Source: Platycnemis pennipes
Taxonomy: Eukaryota > Arthropoda > Insecta > Odonata > Platycnemididae
Reading direction: 5' to 3'
Length of the DNA: 64,000 nt
Assembly: GCA_933228895.1 (NCBI GenBank)
Contig: OW121854.1
Span: 4,715,131-4,779,130 of the forward strand
Shown: positions 1 to 11,210 of the stretch, piece after piece
Position numbering within the stretch: position 1 is the stretch's first letter
How the letters are laid out: every line of letters begins with the position of its first letter
Position numbers and translations under genes: made by a program
Notes under the pieces: generated by a model
What the model saw: only the letters and a program-made list of their open reading frames with translations
What the model was told of the DNA's origin: nothing
Databases searched by the model: none

Positions 1-321
1 TAGCCTGGATGAAGCCTTTCGGCATTTTGATTACACTGCTTAGTCTGAATTAAATGTATGAAATAAAGAAACTGCCATTGTCTCTTATCTTCTTATCGTA
101 TCTGTATGCGGTGATCAAGATAATTTCTTGTGCCTGGCGGATTTTCTCAACAATTTCTCAGACACCGTGGTGAATGTAGCCTCTGTCTAAACATTTTTAA
201 TCGCAAGGAATCGTTCATTTTTCTCACACCAATTCTTTTTCAATTCTTAATAGAAATATTTAATAATTAATTGTTATGTGGTTGTGGAAGCTGGATTGGA
301 GACGGAAGCGTTTACATGCCA
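1..321. other. unassigned AT-rich sequence
   Basis: I see no gene, repeat family or RNA in this stretch. Short runs of coding-like frame are broken by stops. Confidence 0.4.
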
Positions 322-522
322 CTTGACACGATACAATTTTTAGTTCAATTTCTTGTACAAACGCTTGTATAAACTGAACGAAATTGTATGTTTGTCTGAA
401 TGGAATTAGAATAGGTTCTGTTTTCCGTTCAGTCATTCAGATAATCGCACAAGCGCTCGTACAATTTGCCGCTTTACACGTTACAATTTCCTCATACTAG
501 AGTTTGTACAAAAAATTGTATC
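322..522. mobile_element. degraded copy of the 233-bp GGCCGCTTTACACG MITE
   Basis: This stretch matches the intact MITEs at 40845-41076 and 46251-46483 along nearly its full length, including the shared inner blocks ACGAAATTGTATGTTTGTC and TGCCGCTTTACACG. The outermost terminal bases are no longer recognisable, so no target duplication can be read. It has no coding capacity. It is the oldest-looking of the three copies. Confidence 0.75.
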
Positions 523-722
523 CTCATTGAAGAGTGATTGAAACTATAGGTGGTGCGAATAATCACCTCAAAAGTAGCTGAACAGAAAGAAAAACAGATT
601 TTTTAAACCCGAAGAAGGAATATAAAACTATTAGGCCACCTAATTAGACACAGCAAGTATAGAGGTTACGTATTTGAAGGAAAAGTTTTTAGAGAGGAAC
701 AAGTAGACCACGGAGAAAGATT

Positions 723-822
723 AATAGCTACTAGCATGTCAGCAGTGCATGTTTGGTGATCTTGACCCTCTTTCTCACTCACCCTCGCGGCGGCTTGAAG
801 GGGATTGTCGTAGATGAAGTAT
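723..822 (+). mobile_element. LINE 3' end fragment
   Basis: The block GTGCATGTTTGGTGATCTT followed by a degenerate CACCCTCGCGGCGGCTTG and a GTAGATG tail is the 3' terminus shared by the LINE families of this window. No coding part remains. Confidence 0.6.
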
Positions 823-829
823 AATAGGG

Positions 830-2389
830 TGTGTACCAGAGGTCACAGGATATCATAATTATGAAGAGAACTGCAGGAAGAACAGAGAAGGATGGTCCAG
901 CGACAATGCTCGGCTTCAAGAAGATGACAATGAATTGAAATTATTGTCTTTGAGAGGTGCAAAGTGACCGTTGATGACAACGCACCAAAAATTTTAAACT
1001 GTCTCTTCTGCTCATGCTGGAATATCTTTCATGTTCATCCCTCGCTACCGCCTAACAATTAGGGTGGGGTCGACAGTCTCCCCCCCCCCCCCGTTGCCTG
1101 ACAGTGCGCAATAGTTGTCAACTGCTGGTGTTTCCCTCTAATGACTGTTCTCGAAGCCGGTGACCCCTTCCACTCCTCCCCGGTCTTTTTTCCGTGCCAT
1201 TTCCACCCTCTGATTGCGGAAGAAGCGCTCATACACTCCATCCGCGAGGATTGATTGTTTGAAATCGTCTTTATTGGTTTCGTTTCGGTGCTAGAAGTGT
1301 TTGGATGGACATGCGTGTTCCTGTAACTTACGGCTGGGCTGGTAGGAGCAAAGTGAATTCACGCAGCCTCACGAAGGCGGCTGCAAAAAGACGCTTTACC
1401 TTTGGTGGTGTGACCTTTATAATGCTGACGTCTCGTTGGAAATACTTGTGAGGATTGCCGCGGGACACTACCTCAAGTGTGTTAGTTTCTCAACATGAAT
1501 AGTGGATTCGCTGCAAAGGTTACTTGAGTGTGGAATAACATGCATTGGCCATCAACAGATCTAATATTTTTGTAATACGTAAGGCGATGGTTATGATGTT
1601 AATCTTGATCTCTCATTGGAAAGGGAGCACTTGTGATACAGCAGCCCCAGAAACGTATGCATCCGAAAATATTTAGCTTGTCGTTCCGTATGCTTGTGAG
1701 AAATTAGTTTGTACAGTTACTCTCCGCTCCTTAAATCAATTCTTCTTGGATCTCTTATCCCCGTATCCTCGTAATTGCTGATTGTTCCTCATGGCGGTAG
1801 CGGATGAATGTCCTACTGTGTGTTAGCACATCTCCGTTGCGTCGTAGGTACTGTACGATTTATGTTTGCTTGGGTGGCGAGGCGCTTCTTTGATATTTAT
1901 CGCTGGATGCCATTTTGAGCATTGATAAACGAAATTGAGGTTGAAATACTGTTAATGGCTTGTCCTTAAGCATATTGAGGCAATCTAATTTCTCGAGTCC
2001 CATTGTTCCGAATGTTGAATCCATTTTCCAGTTGAATCCATTCCAAGCTGTTGTTTTCCGCTAAATAAATTTTAATGTGAGTTGATGGAATTGATGCCAG
2101 TAATAGCTTCAAGGAGAATTAAAATTATACCTTTTTCTTAGCATTGGTGAAATTCCTGGGTTGCGATCGCAAACTTAGTTCTCCGTGAGCGGTGATATTG
2201 GTAGACATACTTAGATTTCTTTTGTTTTTTAGATGGTCGCGATGTTCTTGATGTAAGAAGTGTGTCTTTAGGTGTCAAAGTGGCTTGGTGACAATTCTTT
2301 GTCGATTGGTCGTTCTCATTTTTGGCCCTCCCTGCATCCGGACGCGAGGACGGATAACAGTGATTTCAGTTCAGCGTAAGAGAAAACGT
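830..2389. other. unassigned, includes a poly-C run
   Basis: No gene could be supported. A run of 13 C lies at 1080-1092. The sequence around 1059-1241 is GC-rich and low in complexity, and the remainder is mixed AT-rich sequence without a recognised repeat. Confidence 0.4.
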
Positions 2390-2890
2390 GACGCAGGTTA
2401 AAATTTAGGCGAAGCCTATTCAGTAAATTCGAAGCTGAATTGTTCACAGATGACGTTATATATATTAAGAACCCCTGCATATTATCCTAAGTTTGATCGG
2501 ATAAACACGATTAGATAGATAGATTATCATATCAATAGATTTAAAAAGTTATTTTTCCCGCGTACCATGGGAGAGGTCAATAGACAGAATAGAAAAAGGA
2601 TAGGTATGTAGAAAAATTGCTATAGTAGTCTTTAGTTCATGATGCATGTTTGAGCATAAGAAACACATGCGTGATAGGGAAATAATGATAATAAATGCAT
2701 TTAGGAAATTGTTTTTGTAACTAGTAATCAATTCATTGAAGAGTAGTTACTAAGCATGTAACCCTAATATCTGACTTACGTCCATGAAGTGGTAGCAATG
2801 CGCCTCATAATTGCATGTCATTAGTGCATGTTTGGAGACTCACACCCTGCCACACTCCCTCGCGGAGGCTCGCAGGTACTACGTAGACGT
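2390..2890 (+). pseudogene. LINE family C, 3' fragment
   Basis: The stretch begins inside the thumb region of a CR1/Jockey-type reverse transcriptase, and the frame reads RLKFRRSLF-like, then ADLFTDDV, then ILRTPAYY in degenerate form. It continues through the 3' UTR to the terminal hairpin and a GTAGACGT tail near 2885. It is closely related to the copies at 10018-10400 and 10823-11210. Stops and small indels show it is dead. Confidence 0.7.
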
Positions 2891-3234
2891 CAGAGAATGC
2901 TTGATTACGCAGTGTGTCTCCGTGGCTGGCATTGCGAGTGTGATCTGGCTATTACCTTCTCTTTCTTTTTGATATTGAGTTGCAGTGACATTTATAACTA
3001 GTTTTATTCGAAAATGTTATTTCCTTGTGTGAGCATTCGTACGCGAGTTCGCAGATTGGTTAGTAGCAATCTGCTGGCACCTTCGGGTGTTGGAGGCTGC
3101 GGATGGTAGTGTATGCAGGGTATTACGACCTGCGAGCCACCACGAGGGTGGCAGGGAGAAAGGGTAGCTTGGGGGTGGGGGAGGGGCTGATTCGCTCTTC
3201 ACCCAAATGCCGCTCAATGCCCAAGTGATAAAAA
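2891..3234. other. unassigned
   Basis: Nothing recognised. A G-rich patch (GGGGGTGGGGGAGGGG) lies at about 3171-3186, directly before the next LINE copy. Confidence 0.4.
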
Positions 3235-4172
3235 AAAATTTTAATGATGGCCTACAAGCAATTGAAACTTGGTGTGATACATGGCAGTTAGAATTAATTA
3301 AGAAGAATGTGTAGTAATGAATTTTTGGAAAAAGAATTGTTATCATTCTATAGCACGTACAAAATAAGTAATAATGAATTAACAAACGTGGAATCCATTA
3401 AATATCTTGGAATAAGACTGACACATGATCTTTCCTGGGGTAAACACATACGTGAAATAATGGGTCAAGCGAATCGTAAACTGGGATTCGTCAAAAGAGT
3501 ACTGGGTAAATGTGACGATCATGTACGAGAAATCAGCTACTTTTCCCTTGTTAGACCTCATTTGGAATATGCTGCCAGTGTATGGGATCCCTACGAAATC
3601 GGTCTAAATAACGAACCTGAACGTGTACAGCGAAGATCGGCAAGATTTATAAAGGGACGGTACGATAATTATATTAGCGTAACCAGTCTATTAAATGAAT
3701 TCAAATGGGAATCATTGTCAGATCGCAGGTTGAAGTTCAGACTTGATCTCTTAAACAAAATCCAAGACCATATTTTCAGTGATGATGTTAAAAATATTTT
3801 GCGGACCCCAACTTACTATGGTAGACTGGACCATAATCACTACATTAGAAGGATTGATTGCCGAACTGACAGATTCAAAATGTCCTTTTGTACTCGTACT
3901 ATTAGGGATATGAATAACGGTAAATGTATCCAGTGCGAGTGTAGCAATGGATAACATTGGTAGCTGCATGTTGGTATAAGGACTTGAAGGTATCCCAACT
4001 AACAGCACTTTTTTGCATGCTTAGTTTGGTATTTTAATTTTTTTAAATATTGCAGTTCAGAATAATATATTAATACTGATGCTTTTTTATGCATGATATG
4101 TAGTGCATGTGTGGTGAGAATTCACCCCCTGCCACACACCTTTATGGTGGCTTGCAGGGTATGATGTAGATG
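3235..4172 (+). pseudogene. LINE family A, reverse transcriptase C-terminus and 3' UTR
   Basis: The copy is truncated at its 5' end just after the catalytic YADD region. It starts in the block that normally reads LQA-TWQLEL-KKCVVMNFW. A frameshift near 3350 moves the reading into a 215-codon open stretch (3307-3954). That stretch contains SIKYLGIRLTHDLSWGKHI, RKLGFVKRVLGKC, FSLVRPHLEYAASVWDPY and RVQRRSARF, the standard C-terminal blocks of CR1/Jockey-group reverse transcriptases. The 3' UTR runs to the GCTTGCAGGGTATGATGTAGATG terminus. The catalytic palm is missing, so it cannot encode an active enzyme. Confidence 0.9.
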
Positions 4173-4184
4173 TCACCTGTGGTT

Positions 4185-4262
4185 TGTCTCTACGTCTACG
4201 TAATACCTTGCAAGGCACCGCAAAGGCTTGTGGCAGGGGGTGAACCATCAACAGGCTTGCAT
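4185..4262 (-). mobile_element. LINE 3' end fragment
   Basis: The plus strand reads CTACGTCTACGTAATACC and then the hairpin arm and GTGGCAGGGGGTGAAC. This is the reverse complement of the shared LINE 3' terminus. It faces the family A copy ending at 4172, so the two 3' ends lie tail-to-tail only about 13 bases apart. Confidence 0.8.
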
Positions 4263-4934
4263 TGTGAATCAGTAAGATACACTTACAACCATCAAAATGG
4301 AATTCGCCGATGGGCTTCTTCAGTGGAGCTATCTTTACGTGGCTATTCATTCCGATGGGACTCAGAAAGAGGGATTTTCTTATTTCCCCATTTTACAAGA
4401 AGGAGGAAGAAGCCCGACGTCAGCATATGGGGGCACATGCGTTCAGTAGCGGAATGGACGCGAAGCAAGAGCGTCTTCTGAATGAACCTCCGTCATCGAG
4501 GTCGACCGTGGGAAATTCTTGTTTGGCCGCGGGAAGTTTTTCCGACTCCGCTTGCTGTATCTCATTCGCGGGTCTTTGTTCACTCCTTCACTCGCCAAGT
4601 TTTTCCCTCGAGAATAATTTCTCCGAAACTTCATCCTTTTTGCTTCCGCAGGCTTCGTGGGTACTTCCGACATTATCCTCTTTTAATTCGGCACTTATCC
4701 GTCGGAACAATTAGTCGCTGCTTGCCTTTTGGAGTTACCTTGCCCCTTTTTTTTAAGTAAGGATGTTTTTAGCGTGTGTTCCCTGGAGTTGCTTTTTTGT
4801 GCCACGTTCTCATCCACCCTTGAAATAATTTCCTCAACCGTTATTTACAGGCTGAGAGTGTCATCGAACCTGAGATTGAAGGTGAACCTTCAAGTCTCAC
4901 ATTTCTGGGGATTATCATTAGCGTGGATATTCCT
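4263..4934. other. unassigned
   Basis: Several overlapping open frames occur on both strands, but none shows a recognisable domain. Overlap on both strands suggests base composition rather than a gene. Confidence 0.4.
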
Positions 4935-5135
4935 TCATCTCATGCATCTACGCAATACCCTTCAAACCACCGCGAGGGTGTGTGGCAGGAGTTGATTACC
5001 AAACATGCACTATTGTCTTGCGAAAAGGCAACGTGTTAGATAATAGGGTCGCATTTAACTACATGGTGGGTGTTTACATAGTTGTAAAATGAATATTGGT
5101 TGTTAATACGTGCATCATGCTCAACAGACTACTCG
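4935..5135 (-). mobile_element. LINE family B/D 3' UTR fragment
   Basis: This is the reverse complement of the LINE 3' terminus (CATCTACGCAATACCC, hairpin, GTGTGGCAGGAGTTGA) followed by 3' UTR similar to that at 12815-13080, including the CATCATGC-CAGACTACTC block. Confidence 0.75.
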
Positions 5136-5214
5136 TACAGTTAGTGGTCGTGTCAGTCACTTAAGTCAGAATGTACGAGTAATTTTTTTCATTACTGGAA
5201 TGTATTTTTGGGCA

Positions 5215-5655
5215 AATTCGATGATCAAGTTCGAGAAATTAGCTATTTTTCCCCTGTTAGACCTCATTTGGAATACGCTGCCATTATATGGGATCCTTAC
5301 CAAATAGGCCTAAATAATTAACTTAACCGTGTCAGCTAAGATAGGCAAGATTTGAATAGGGACGGTATGTCAACTATATTCCCGTAACCAGTCTACTAAA
5401 TGAATTAAAATAGGAATCATTGTCAGATCGCGGGTTGAAAGTTTGACTTCATCGCTTAAATAAATTCCATTATAATATTTTCTCCGATGGCGTTAAAAAT
5501 ATTTTGCGAACTCCAAGCTGATATTGTAGACTGGATCATGATCATAACATTCGAGAAATTGATTTCCGAACTGACAGATTCAAAATGACCTTTTTTCCTC
5601 GTACAGTTAGGGATATAAATTGCTGCAAATATATCCAAGAGTATGAATAAGAGTG
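5215..5655 (+). pseudogene. LINE family A, decayed RT C-terminal fragment
   Basis: Blocks equivalent to ISYFSLVRPHLEYAA, GRYDNY and DCRTDRFKM can be followed at the DNA level, but the frame is interrupted by many stops and indels. Both ends are missing, and it stops at the SINE beginning at about 5656. Confidence 0.8.
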
Positions 5656-5925
5656 TATGAAGCCGGAGGAAAAGAGTAGGAGGAAGGGTGTAGAGAAACC
5701 TGGCGTCGGCATTTGTCTGTTCTCAACGAAAGGCGTCGAAAGGACCACGGCTTGACATCCTATCCGACGGACGGGCATCTGAACTCGATTACTCACCACA
5801 GAGCACTCGCAAAGGGGCCATCTAACGAGTGCTGTAAATGATAAAATAGCATTCTCTGCTGGGATTCGAACTCGGGCCCTCTGGGTGAGAGGCTCCAACC
5901 GCTGCACTAAGCCGCCCCCAAGTGG
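5656..5925 (-). mobile_element. tRNA-derived SINE, family c
   Basis: The plus strand carries GGGATTCGAACTCGGGCCC near 5859-5880, the reverse complement of a tRNA-like box B. It also has the family-specific body: GAGAAACCTGGCGTCGGCAT, CCACGGCTTGACATCCTATC and CGACGGACGG. The same body occurs at 30166-30487, 32592-32900 and 40733-41270, always in this orientation. SINEs of this kind are transcribed by RNA polymerase III and copied by a LINE enzyme in trans. Confidence 0.8.
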
Positions 5926-6709
5926 GAAGGCGGCCACGCAAAGTGTTCCAGGTCACGCGACGCTCCCTCTGGGCCGGAAGCAGTCGGGGGTGTTGAGGCT
6001 CGCTCGCATTGTGCGATGTCGGCCGTGTGAACGTGCCGCACACGGGTTGGCCGGTGTGCGCCCCTGTGTCCCTTGGTGAGCGCCCCCATTTCCACGGCCA
6101 CATTGTGTTCCTTGGAGAAGGGGACATCCCAAACCCTCTCACACAACCCTTCCCTTCTATCTCCCCTAAGATTCAGACCGGGGAACTCATGCCACCCCAG
6201 AAGATTCCAGCGCCTCGCTGCGTTTTGCCCACACGGAGGATTCCCCACGTGTCCGTTCACTGGCTTTAACTTAGTTCTCGTTTTAATGAATGGGAAGGTA
6301 ACAATGGGATTCTGCCAATGGGGAGAAGATGGAATTAATCTCATGATATAGTTCCCATTGGTGACACACGTCCCGTAGATATTTACATCGACCTATTCTT
6401 ATTTTTTTTCATGCAAAAACTTTTTTTGAACTGGATAAATTCCTTTGCTTACGGTGCTATATTCTTTTCGCCTTGGAAGATATTCGCCTGCTAGAAGCCA
6501 CCAGTAACTAGGTCAGATACATCCTGTGACATGATTGCATGCCAAGTATTTCAGCACAGTATTTAATGAATGCTATGAATACCGACCTAAGTTTACTAAG
6601 TGAATAGTGAAGTCAAATCATTCAATATGCAGATTTGGGGATAGTGGTTGCTCGGTAGAAGTTATGTTTATGTGTATCTTATGTTCTTAGGTCCCTTGTT
6701 CACCGACGT
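5926..6709. other. unassigned; GC-rich first half
   Basis: Positions about 5926-6350 are GC-rich and open in several frames on both strands, the longest being 145 codons on the minus strand (6344-5907). I recognise no domain in any of them. The second half is AT-rich and empty. Confidence 0.35.
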
Positions 6710-7350
6710 TTGGGGCGCAATGGGGTGTTAGCGTGGGGAAGACACATCCGGGAAAATTACGGCCAAGTGAAGAAAAGGCTAGGATTTATCAATAGGGTGC
6801 TGGGGAAATGTGGAGGGGATACGAAGGAGCGATGTTACTTTTCACTAGTAAGGCCCCAACTTGAATATACAGCCATTGTATGGGTCGGAATGAATTAGGT
6901 TTGATCATAGAGCTAGGCAGTGTGCAGCGAAGAGCAGCTAGGTATGTTAAAAAGTGTTACCATATGTTTAGCAGTGTAGCAAAATTAATACAGGAAAAAG
7001 GTTGGGAATCCTTATAAAGCCGTAGGTTCAAGTACAGATTAAATCTCCTGTAGAAATTTAAAACGGGTAGCTTTAGTGTAGATGGTAGTTAACATATTAA
7101 AAACCCCTGCGTATAATGCTGATTAGACCAGATGAATAAGATTAGAGAGATATATTGCCGCACCGTTAAATTAAAATGTCATTTTCCTCTCGTGCTATCA
7201 GAGAGCATAATTTGCAACATAGTAAAGGATAGGTAGCTGAAGTATTTTTGAGGTAGGTTATAGTGGTAGCTGTTAGTTTCATGTAAATGGTGCTTGTTTG
7301 GTGATCCTAAGAGCCACACACCGCGGTGGCTCACATGGTATAAAGTAGAT
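6710..7350 (+). pseudogene. LINE family D, RT C-terminal fragment with 3' end
   Basis: The stretch reads WGRHIRENYGQ, KRLGFINRVLGKC and ERCYFSLVRPQLEYTAIVW, then continues in broken frame through VQRRAARYV-like and thumb blocks. It ends in a degraded hairpin and GTATAAAGTAGATG near 7345. It is truncated at the 5' end before the YLG block and is clearly inactive. It is closest to the family B copy at 8605-9440. Confidence 0.85.
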
Positions 7351-8129
7351 GAACGAACTAACGGCTGGTTAAACATGAAATTGACTAAATTACTTTTCAC
7401 CCATGGGCTGTTTATAAAAGATTAGCGTGAACTGGACTCCATATTTCCGTTTTTTATAGAAATGATGGCAAAAGCTAAGTGTTAAGCGTATTCATCAGAA
7501 TTCCCTGTCGGCGCGATAAATGTTATGGAATGGTGATTCATTTTCGTGTGATTACCGTGGCTTTCTCGGTGGCTGATACTGTTATTATCAGCCTGAATTC
7601 ACCCCGGCGAACCTATTAGCAGCACATCTGGAATTGCGTGAGTAATCTGACGATTAAATCATTGAGCTTTTGCTCATCATTCTGCTTTTTAGCATTGATT
7701 CAGGGTCTACAAGGATTTTAACAGAAAAAAACCGCGTCGATGGTGGTCGACTAGACCATCAATCAGGAAAGGAACTAAAGAGGAGAATTTCTACTTCAAC
7801 AAGACATCAGAATGACCAATTCTATGAATTCCTTTAGCGGATTGACTCGGATTTGTTTTTGACGAGCTTCTGGTAATCTCTTATCATGCAAGTGGAAAAA
7901 TCGCTTCACAGCATGGACGATTTGGGAATCGACTTCTTCAGAACATTTTTCATCCCGTAATGTTTTCTTCCCATGATGTCCGATAAAAGACAAATGCCCT
8001 TGAGAAAGTTAACCTACTGAATTCATTCTTCCAAACAGTTTTTAACCCGCCTTTCGGAGATTCAACTGTGGTCTTACCTGACCTCTTTCAGCGGCTGTTA
8101 TCAATTGAAATGCAATCAATTGAAACTTA
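7351..8129. other. unassigned
   Basis: No repeat, RNA or gene recognised. Confidence 0.4.
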
Positions 8130-8604
8130 AAATGCCAGTGTATGGGTATCCCAATGAATTAGGATTGATCAGAGAGCGAGACAGTGTGCAGCTAGGTTTA
8201 TTAAAAGGTGTTACGATAGGTTTAGTAGTGTATCAGAATTAATAAAAGAGTAAGGTTGGGAATCATTATCAGATCGTAGGATATATTATAATTAAATCTT
8301 TGAAATTTAAATGAAAAGTTACTTAAAGATTTAAGGCCGAGCAGATCCCGTGGCCATGATCAAATTCCTTTCCGCGTATGTAGAGAGTTAGCTTCCGAAA
8401 TTTCTCCCTACCTGGAAATAGTATTTAACACATCCATGACCGAACACGTCGTACCGATGGATTCAGAAACAACCTATGTAACACCCATTTTTAAAAGTGT
8501 TGATTTCGAGCAGCTATCTAACTACCGACCTATATCCCTCACATCCATTTCATGCAAGGTCCTGGAACATATCAGTTCTCATCAGGATCATATTAGTTCT
8601 AAAT
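8130..8604 (+). pseudogene. two LINE reverse transcriptase pieces, C-terminal then N-terminal
   Basis: Positions 8130-8330 hold a decayed family B/D C-terminal piece (DNA matching ASVWDPNELGLIRE and the SELI-E-GWESLS block). From about 8331 the sequence switches to the beginning of a reverse transcriptase domain. There the frame reads SAYV, then YVTPIFKS, then QLSNYRPISLTSISCKVLEHI, which is the first RT block. The order is reversed relative to an intact LINE, so this is a rearranged or doubly inserted segment. It abuts the 3' end of the minus-strand copy that follows. Confidence 0.8.
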
Positions 8605-9440
8605 CTACACGATACCTACCCTGCAAGCCACCGCGAGGGTGTGTGGCAGGGGGTGAAGACCACCAAGCATGCACTACCGACATGCAAACAAGCAACTATA
8701 AGGTCTCATGCAACTAGATTGTTAGTATCTATAGTATTTAAGGGATTAATACATGCTTCATGCGCTACAGACTACTCTAAAACATTTCCCCTACCTATCC
8801 CTTCTCTATGCTGCCTATTTTTAAGGGATTAATACATGCATCATGCGCTACAGACTACTCTAAAACATTTCCTCTACCTATCCCTTTGCTATGCTGCCTA
8901 TTCTGTTCTCTTATAGTACGCGGGAAAACTGCCATTTTGAATCTATCGGTACGACAATCTATCTCTCTAATCTTATTTATTTGGTTGAATCTAGCATAAT
9001 ACGCTGGTGTTTTTAATATGTGCCTAACATCTTCAGTAAAACTATCCGATAAAAATTTCTCAAATAGATTTAATTTGTACTTTAACCTACGCTCTGATAA
9101 TGATTCCCACCCTAATTCTTTTATTAATTCTGAAACGCTACTTAACCTATCGTAACACCATTTAACGAGCATAGCTGCTCTACGCTGCACACTGTCTAGT
9201 TCTCTGATCAAACCTAATTCATTAGGATCCCATACACTCGCTGCATACTCAAGGTGGGGTCTAACTAATGAAAAGTAACATCGCTCTTTTGTCTTCTCAT
9301 CACATTTCCAAAGTACTCTTTTTATAAATCCTAGCTTTCTCTTTGCTCGGCCGCATATTTCCTGGATGTGTCTTCCCCACGATAAATCTTTAGTGATTGT
9401 TACACCTAAATACCTTATGAGTTCAGTTCAGTCGTGAGGT
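8605..9440 (-). pseudogene. LINE family B, RT C-terminus with full 3' UTR
   Basis: Reading from 9440 downward, the frame is open through YLGVTITKDLSWGRHI, RKLGFIKRVLWKC, YFSLVRPHLEYAASVWDP, SVQRRAA and DCRTDRFKMAVFPRTIR, stopping near 8855. The 3' UTR then runs to the hairpin and TACACGATAC terminus at 8605. The element is truncated just before the YLG block, so the palm domain is absent. The open frame over nearly 200 codons indicates a fairly young copy. Its 3' UTR contains an 83-bp tandem duplication. Confidence 0.9.
8741..8906. repeat. 83-bp tandem duplication in a LINE 3' UTR
   Basis: The block beginning AGGGATTAATACATGC at 8741 is repeated from 8824 with a few substitutions, giving a period of 83 bases. 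It includes the CTACCTATCCCTT-CTATGCTGCC segment that flanks the end of the LINE coding part. Confidence 0.9.
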
Positions 9441-9479
9441 AACTAGATAGCCAGAATTTATTGACCAATGTTTAGCATG

Positions 9480-9537
9480 GCTTCCGGAAGAGCCACACCC
9501 CTTCATGTTGGCTTGCAGGGTATTATGTAGATGAAAT
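9480..9537 (+). mobile_element. LINE 3' end fragment
   Basis: Only the terminal part remains: a degraded hairpin, then GGCTTGCAGGGTATTATGTAGATG. Confidence 0.65.
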
Positions 9538-10017
9538 GGTAACGAAGCAAACAGAAGCAAACGGTTACGACACTGCGCCCTTAAGTTAACTTTACACTAA
9601 TTCAAATTCGACCAATTCTTACGCTAATTCATGGTCATTTTTCTATGGACGCCGTTATAATGGGCTGGGTAATAGATTCCCACGCTATGTGTATGCTAAC
9701 GTTAATTTCAATCGCAGAAGTACCTTCTCAAGCATTTGGGGTATACGACCCAAAGGGCCGTTTCCACTCACTAATGCTCTGCGTGGTTAAACTTAAAGGA
9801 GTGTAGAGAACTCTTAGGTCTCCGTGGTTAAACCTTTCTCTTTCCGTTGGTCCCTGACCTAGGCCTTCGGAGTGCGCGATTGTGGACATACGCTCTTTGC
9901 ATCGTCCTTTCTCTATTCCTCGTTCCTTCTTCTCACGAGGCCTTGGTGCCTCTCCGTTGTCAATTGGTGTCTTAGCCTAGAGGTGGTTGTGTTTGAGCTA
10001 GCGCAGGAATTACTATA
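9538..10017. other. unassigned
   Basis: No recognised feature. The sequence is partly low in complexity and C/T-rich near 9840-9960. Confidence 0.4.
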
Positions 10018-10400
10018 TGAACGCAGGTTGAAATTTAGGCTAAACCTTTTAAGTAACTTCGAAGCTGATTTGTTTACAGATGATGTAACACACATATTAA
10101 GAATCCCTGCGTACTATGGTAGTTTTGATCAGATAAACAAGATTAGAATGATGTATTGTCGTATCGATAGATTTAAAATGTTATTTTTCCAACCTACAAT
10201 TGAGAGAGCGCAAGAGGCAGAATAGCAAAGGGTTAGGTATGTAGTAGAATTGACAGAGTAATCTGCAGTGCGTGATGCATGTTTAAGCATTATTAATACA
10301 TGCATGATAGGAAATACCGTTAAATGCATTTACGAATATGTTTTTCTGATTAGTAATCAATTAATTAATCTGTAGTTACTAACCATCTAGTTGCACGTGA
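10018..10400 (+). pseudogene. LINE family C fragment, left arm of an inverted pair
   Basis: The frame reads RLKFRLNLL, FEADLFTDDV, ILRIPAYYGSFDQINKIRM and DRFKMLFF, the distal C-terminus of the LINE protein. The 3' UTR continues to GTTGCACGTGAC at about 10400. The same stretch, about 95 per cent identical by eye, recurs in reverse at 10823-11210. Confidence 0.85.
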
Positions 10401-10644
10401 CGCCTAAAATTGGACGATCGCTAAATTGATGGAATGCTGTTTCTTTTCCGTGATGAGTGAATTTTCGGCTGCATTTCTGCATCCAGTGGCCGTACTTCTG
10501 CAGTCCTTTGTCGTGTCGTATGAGACTGAGGTGTGAATACATATCTGATTATTCTGCCCGGTTTCAGCGATCGTCCACGCCGTCCAAGCCGGGTTCTTTA
10601 GTGGCGTAACAAGCGATTGTTGTGCCACACGTAACTTGAAACAC

Positions 10645-10730
10645 ATCTATGCGATACCCTGCGAGCCGTGGCGAGGGTGTATGGCATGGGCTGCAGATCA
10701 CCAAACATGCACCACTTGCATGCAACTGTG
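10645..10730 (-). mobile_element. LINE 3' end fragment
   Basis: Reverse complement of the shared terminus (CATCTATGCGATACCCTGCGAGCC, hairpin, GTATGGCATGGG). It lies tail-inward beside the plus-strand terminus that follows, in the spacer of the inverted family C pair. Confidence 0.75.
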
Positions 10731-10734
10731 AGGT

Positions 10735-10825
10735 GTGAAGCTAATACTTCATGGACAAATGTTAGATGTCTCCCCTGCCACACACCCTCGCGGTGGATCG
10801 CAGGATATCGCGTAGATATAAGGGT
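10735..10825 (+). mobile_element. LINE 3' end fragment
   Basis: The hairpin CCCTGCCACACACCCTCGCGG and a GCGTAGATATAAGG tail mark another plus-strand 3' terminus, truncated immediately upstream. Confidence 0.75.
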
Positions 10826-11210
10826 CACGTGCAACTAGGTGGTTAGTAACTACAGATTAATTAATTGATTACTAATCAGAAAAACATTCGTAAATGCATT
10901 TAACGGTATTTCCTGTCATGCATGTATTAATAATGCTTAAACATGCAGCGTGCAATGTCGATTACTCTGTCAATTTTACTACATACCTAACCCTTTGCTA
11001 TTCTGCCACTTATGCTCTCTTATGGTGCGCGGGAAAAATAAAAATTTAAATCTATCGATACGACAATACATCATTCTAATCTTGTTTATCTGATCAAAAC
11101 TACCATAGTACGCAGGGATTCTTAATATATGTCTTACATCATCTGTAAACAAATCAGCTTCGAAGTACCTTAAAAGGTTTAGCCTAAATTTTACCCCGAA
11201 TTCTGATGGT
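10823..11210 (-). pseudogene. LINE family C fragment, right arm of an inverted pair
   Basis: Reading downward from 11210, the frame gives VKFRLNLL, FEADLFTDDVRHIL, PAYYGSFDQINKIRM and DRFKFLFFPRTIRE, followed by 3' UTR. It loses similarity to the left arm at the same GTTGCACGTGAC point, so both arms end at one position of the parent sequence. Confidence 0.85.

Noticed and set aside
4310..4714. 134-codon open frame on the plus strand
   Set aside because: Overlapping frames of similar length occur on both strands and none shows a domain or plausible codon pattern. GC-biased non-coding sequence explains it better.
5907..6344. 145-codon minus-strand frame in a GC-rich stretch
   Set aside because: No recognisable domain. 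It runs into the head of a SINE and is overlapped by frames on the other strand.
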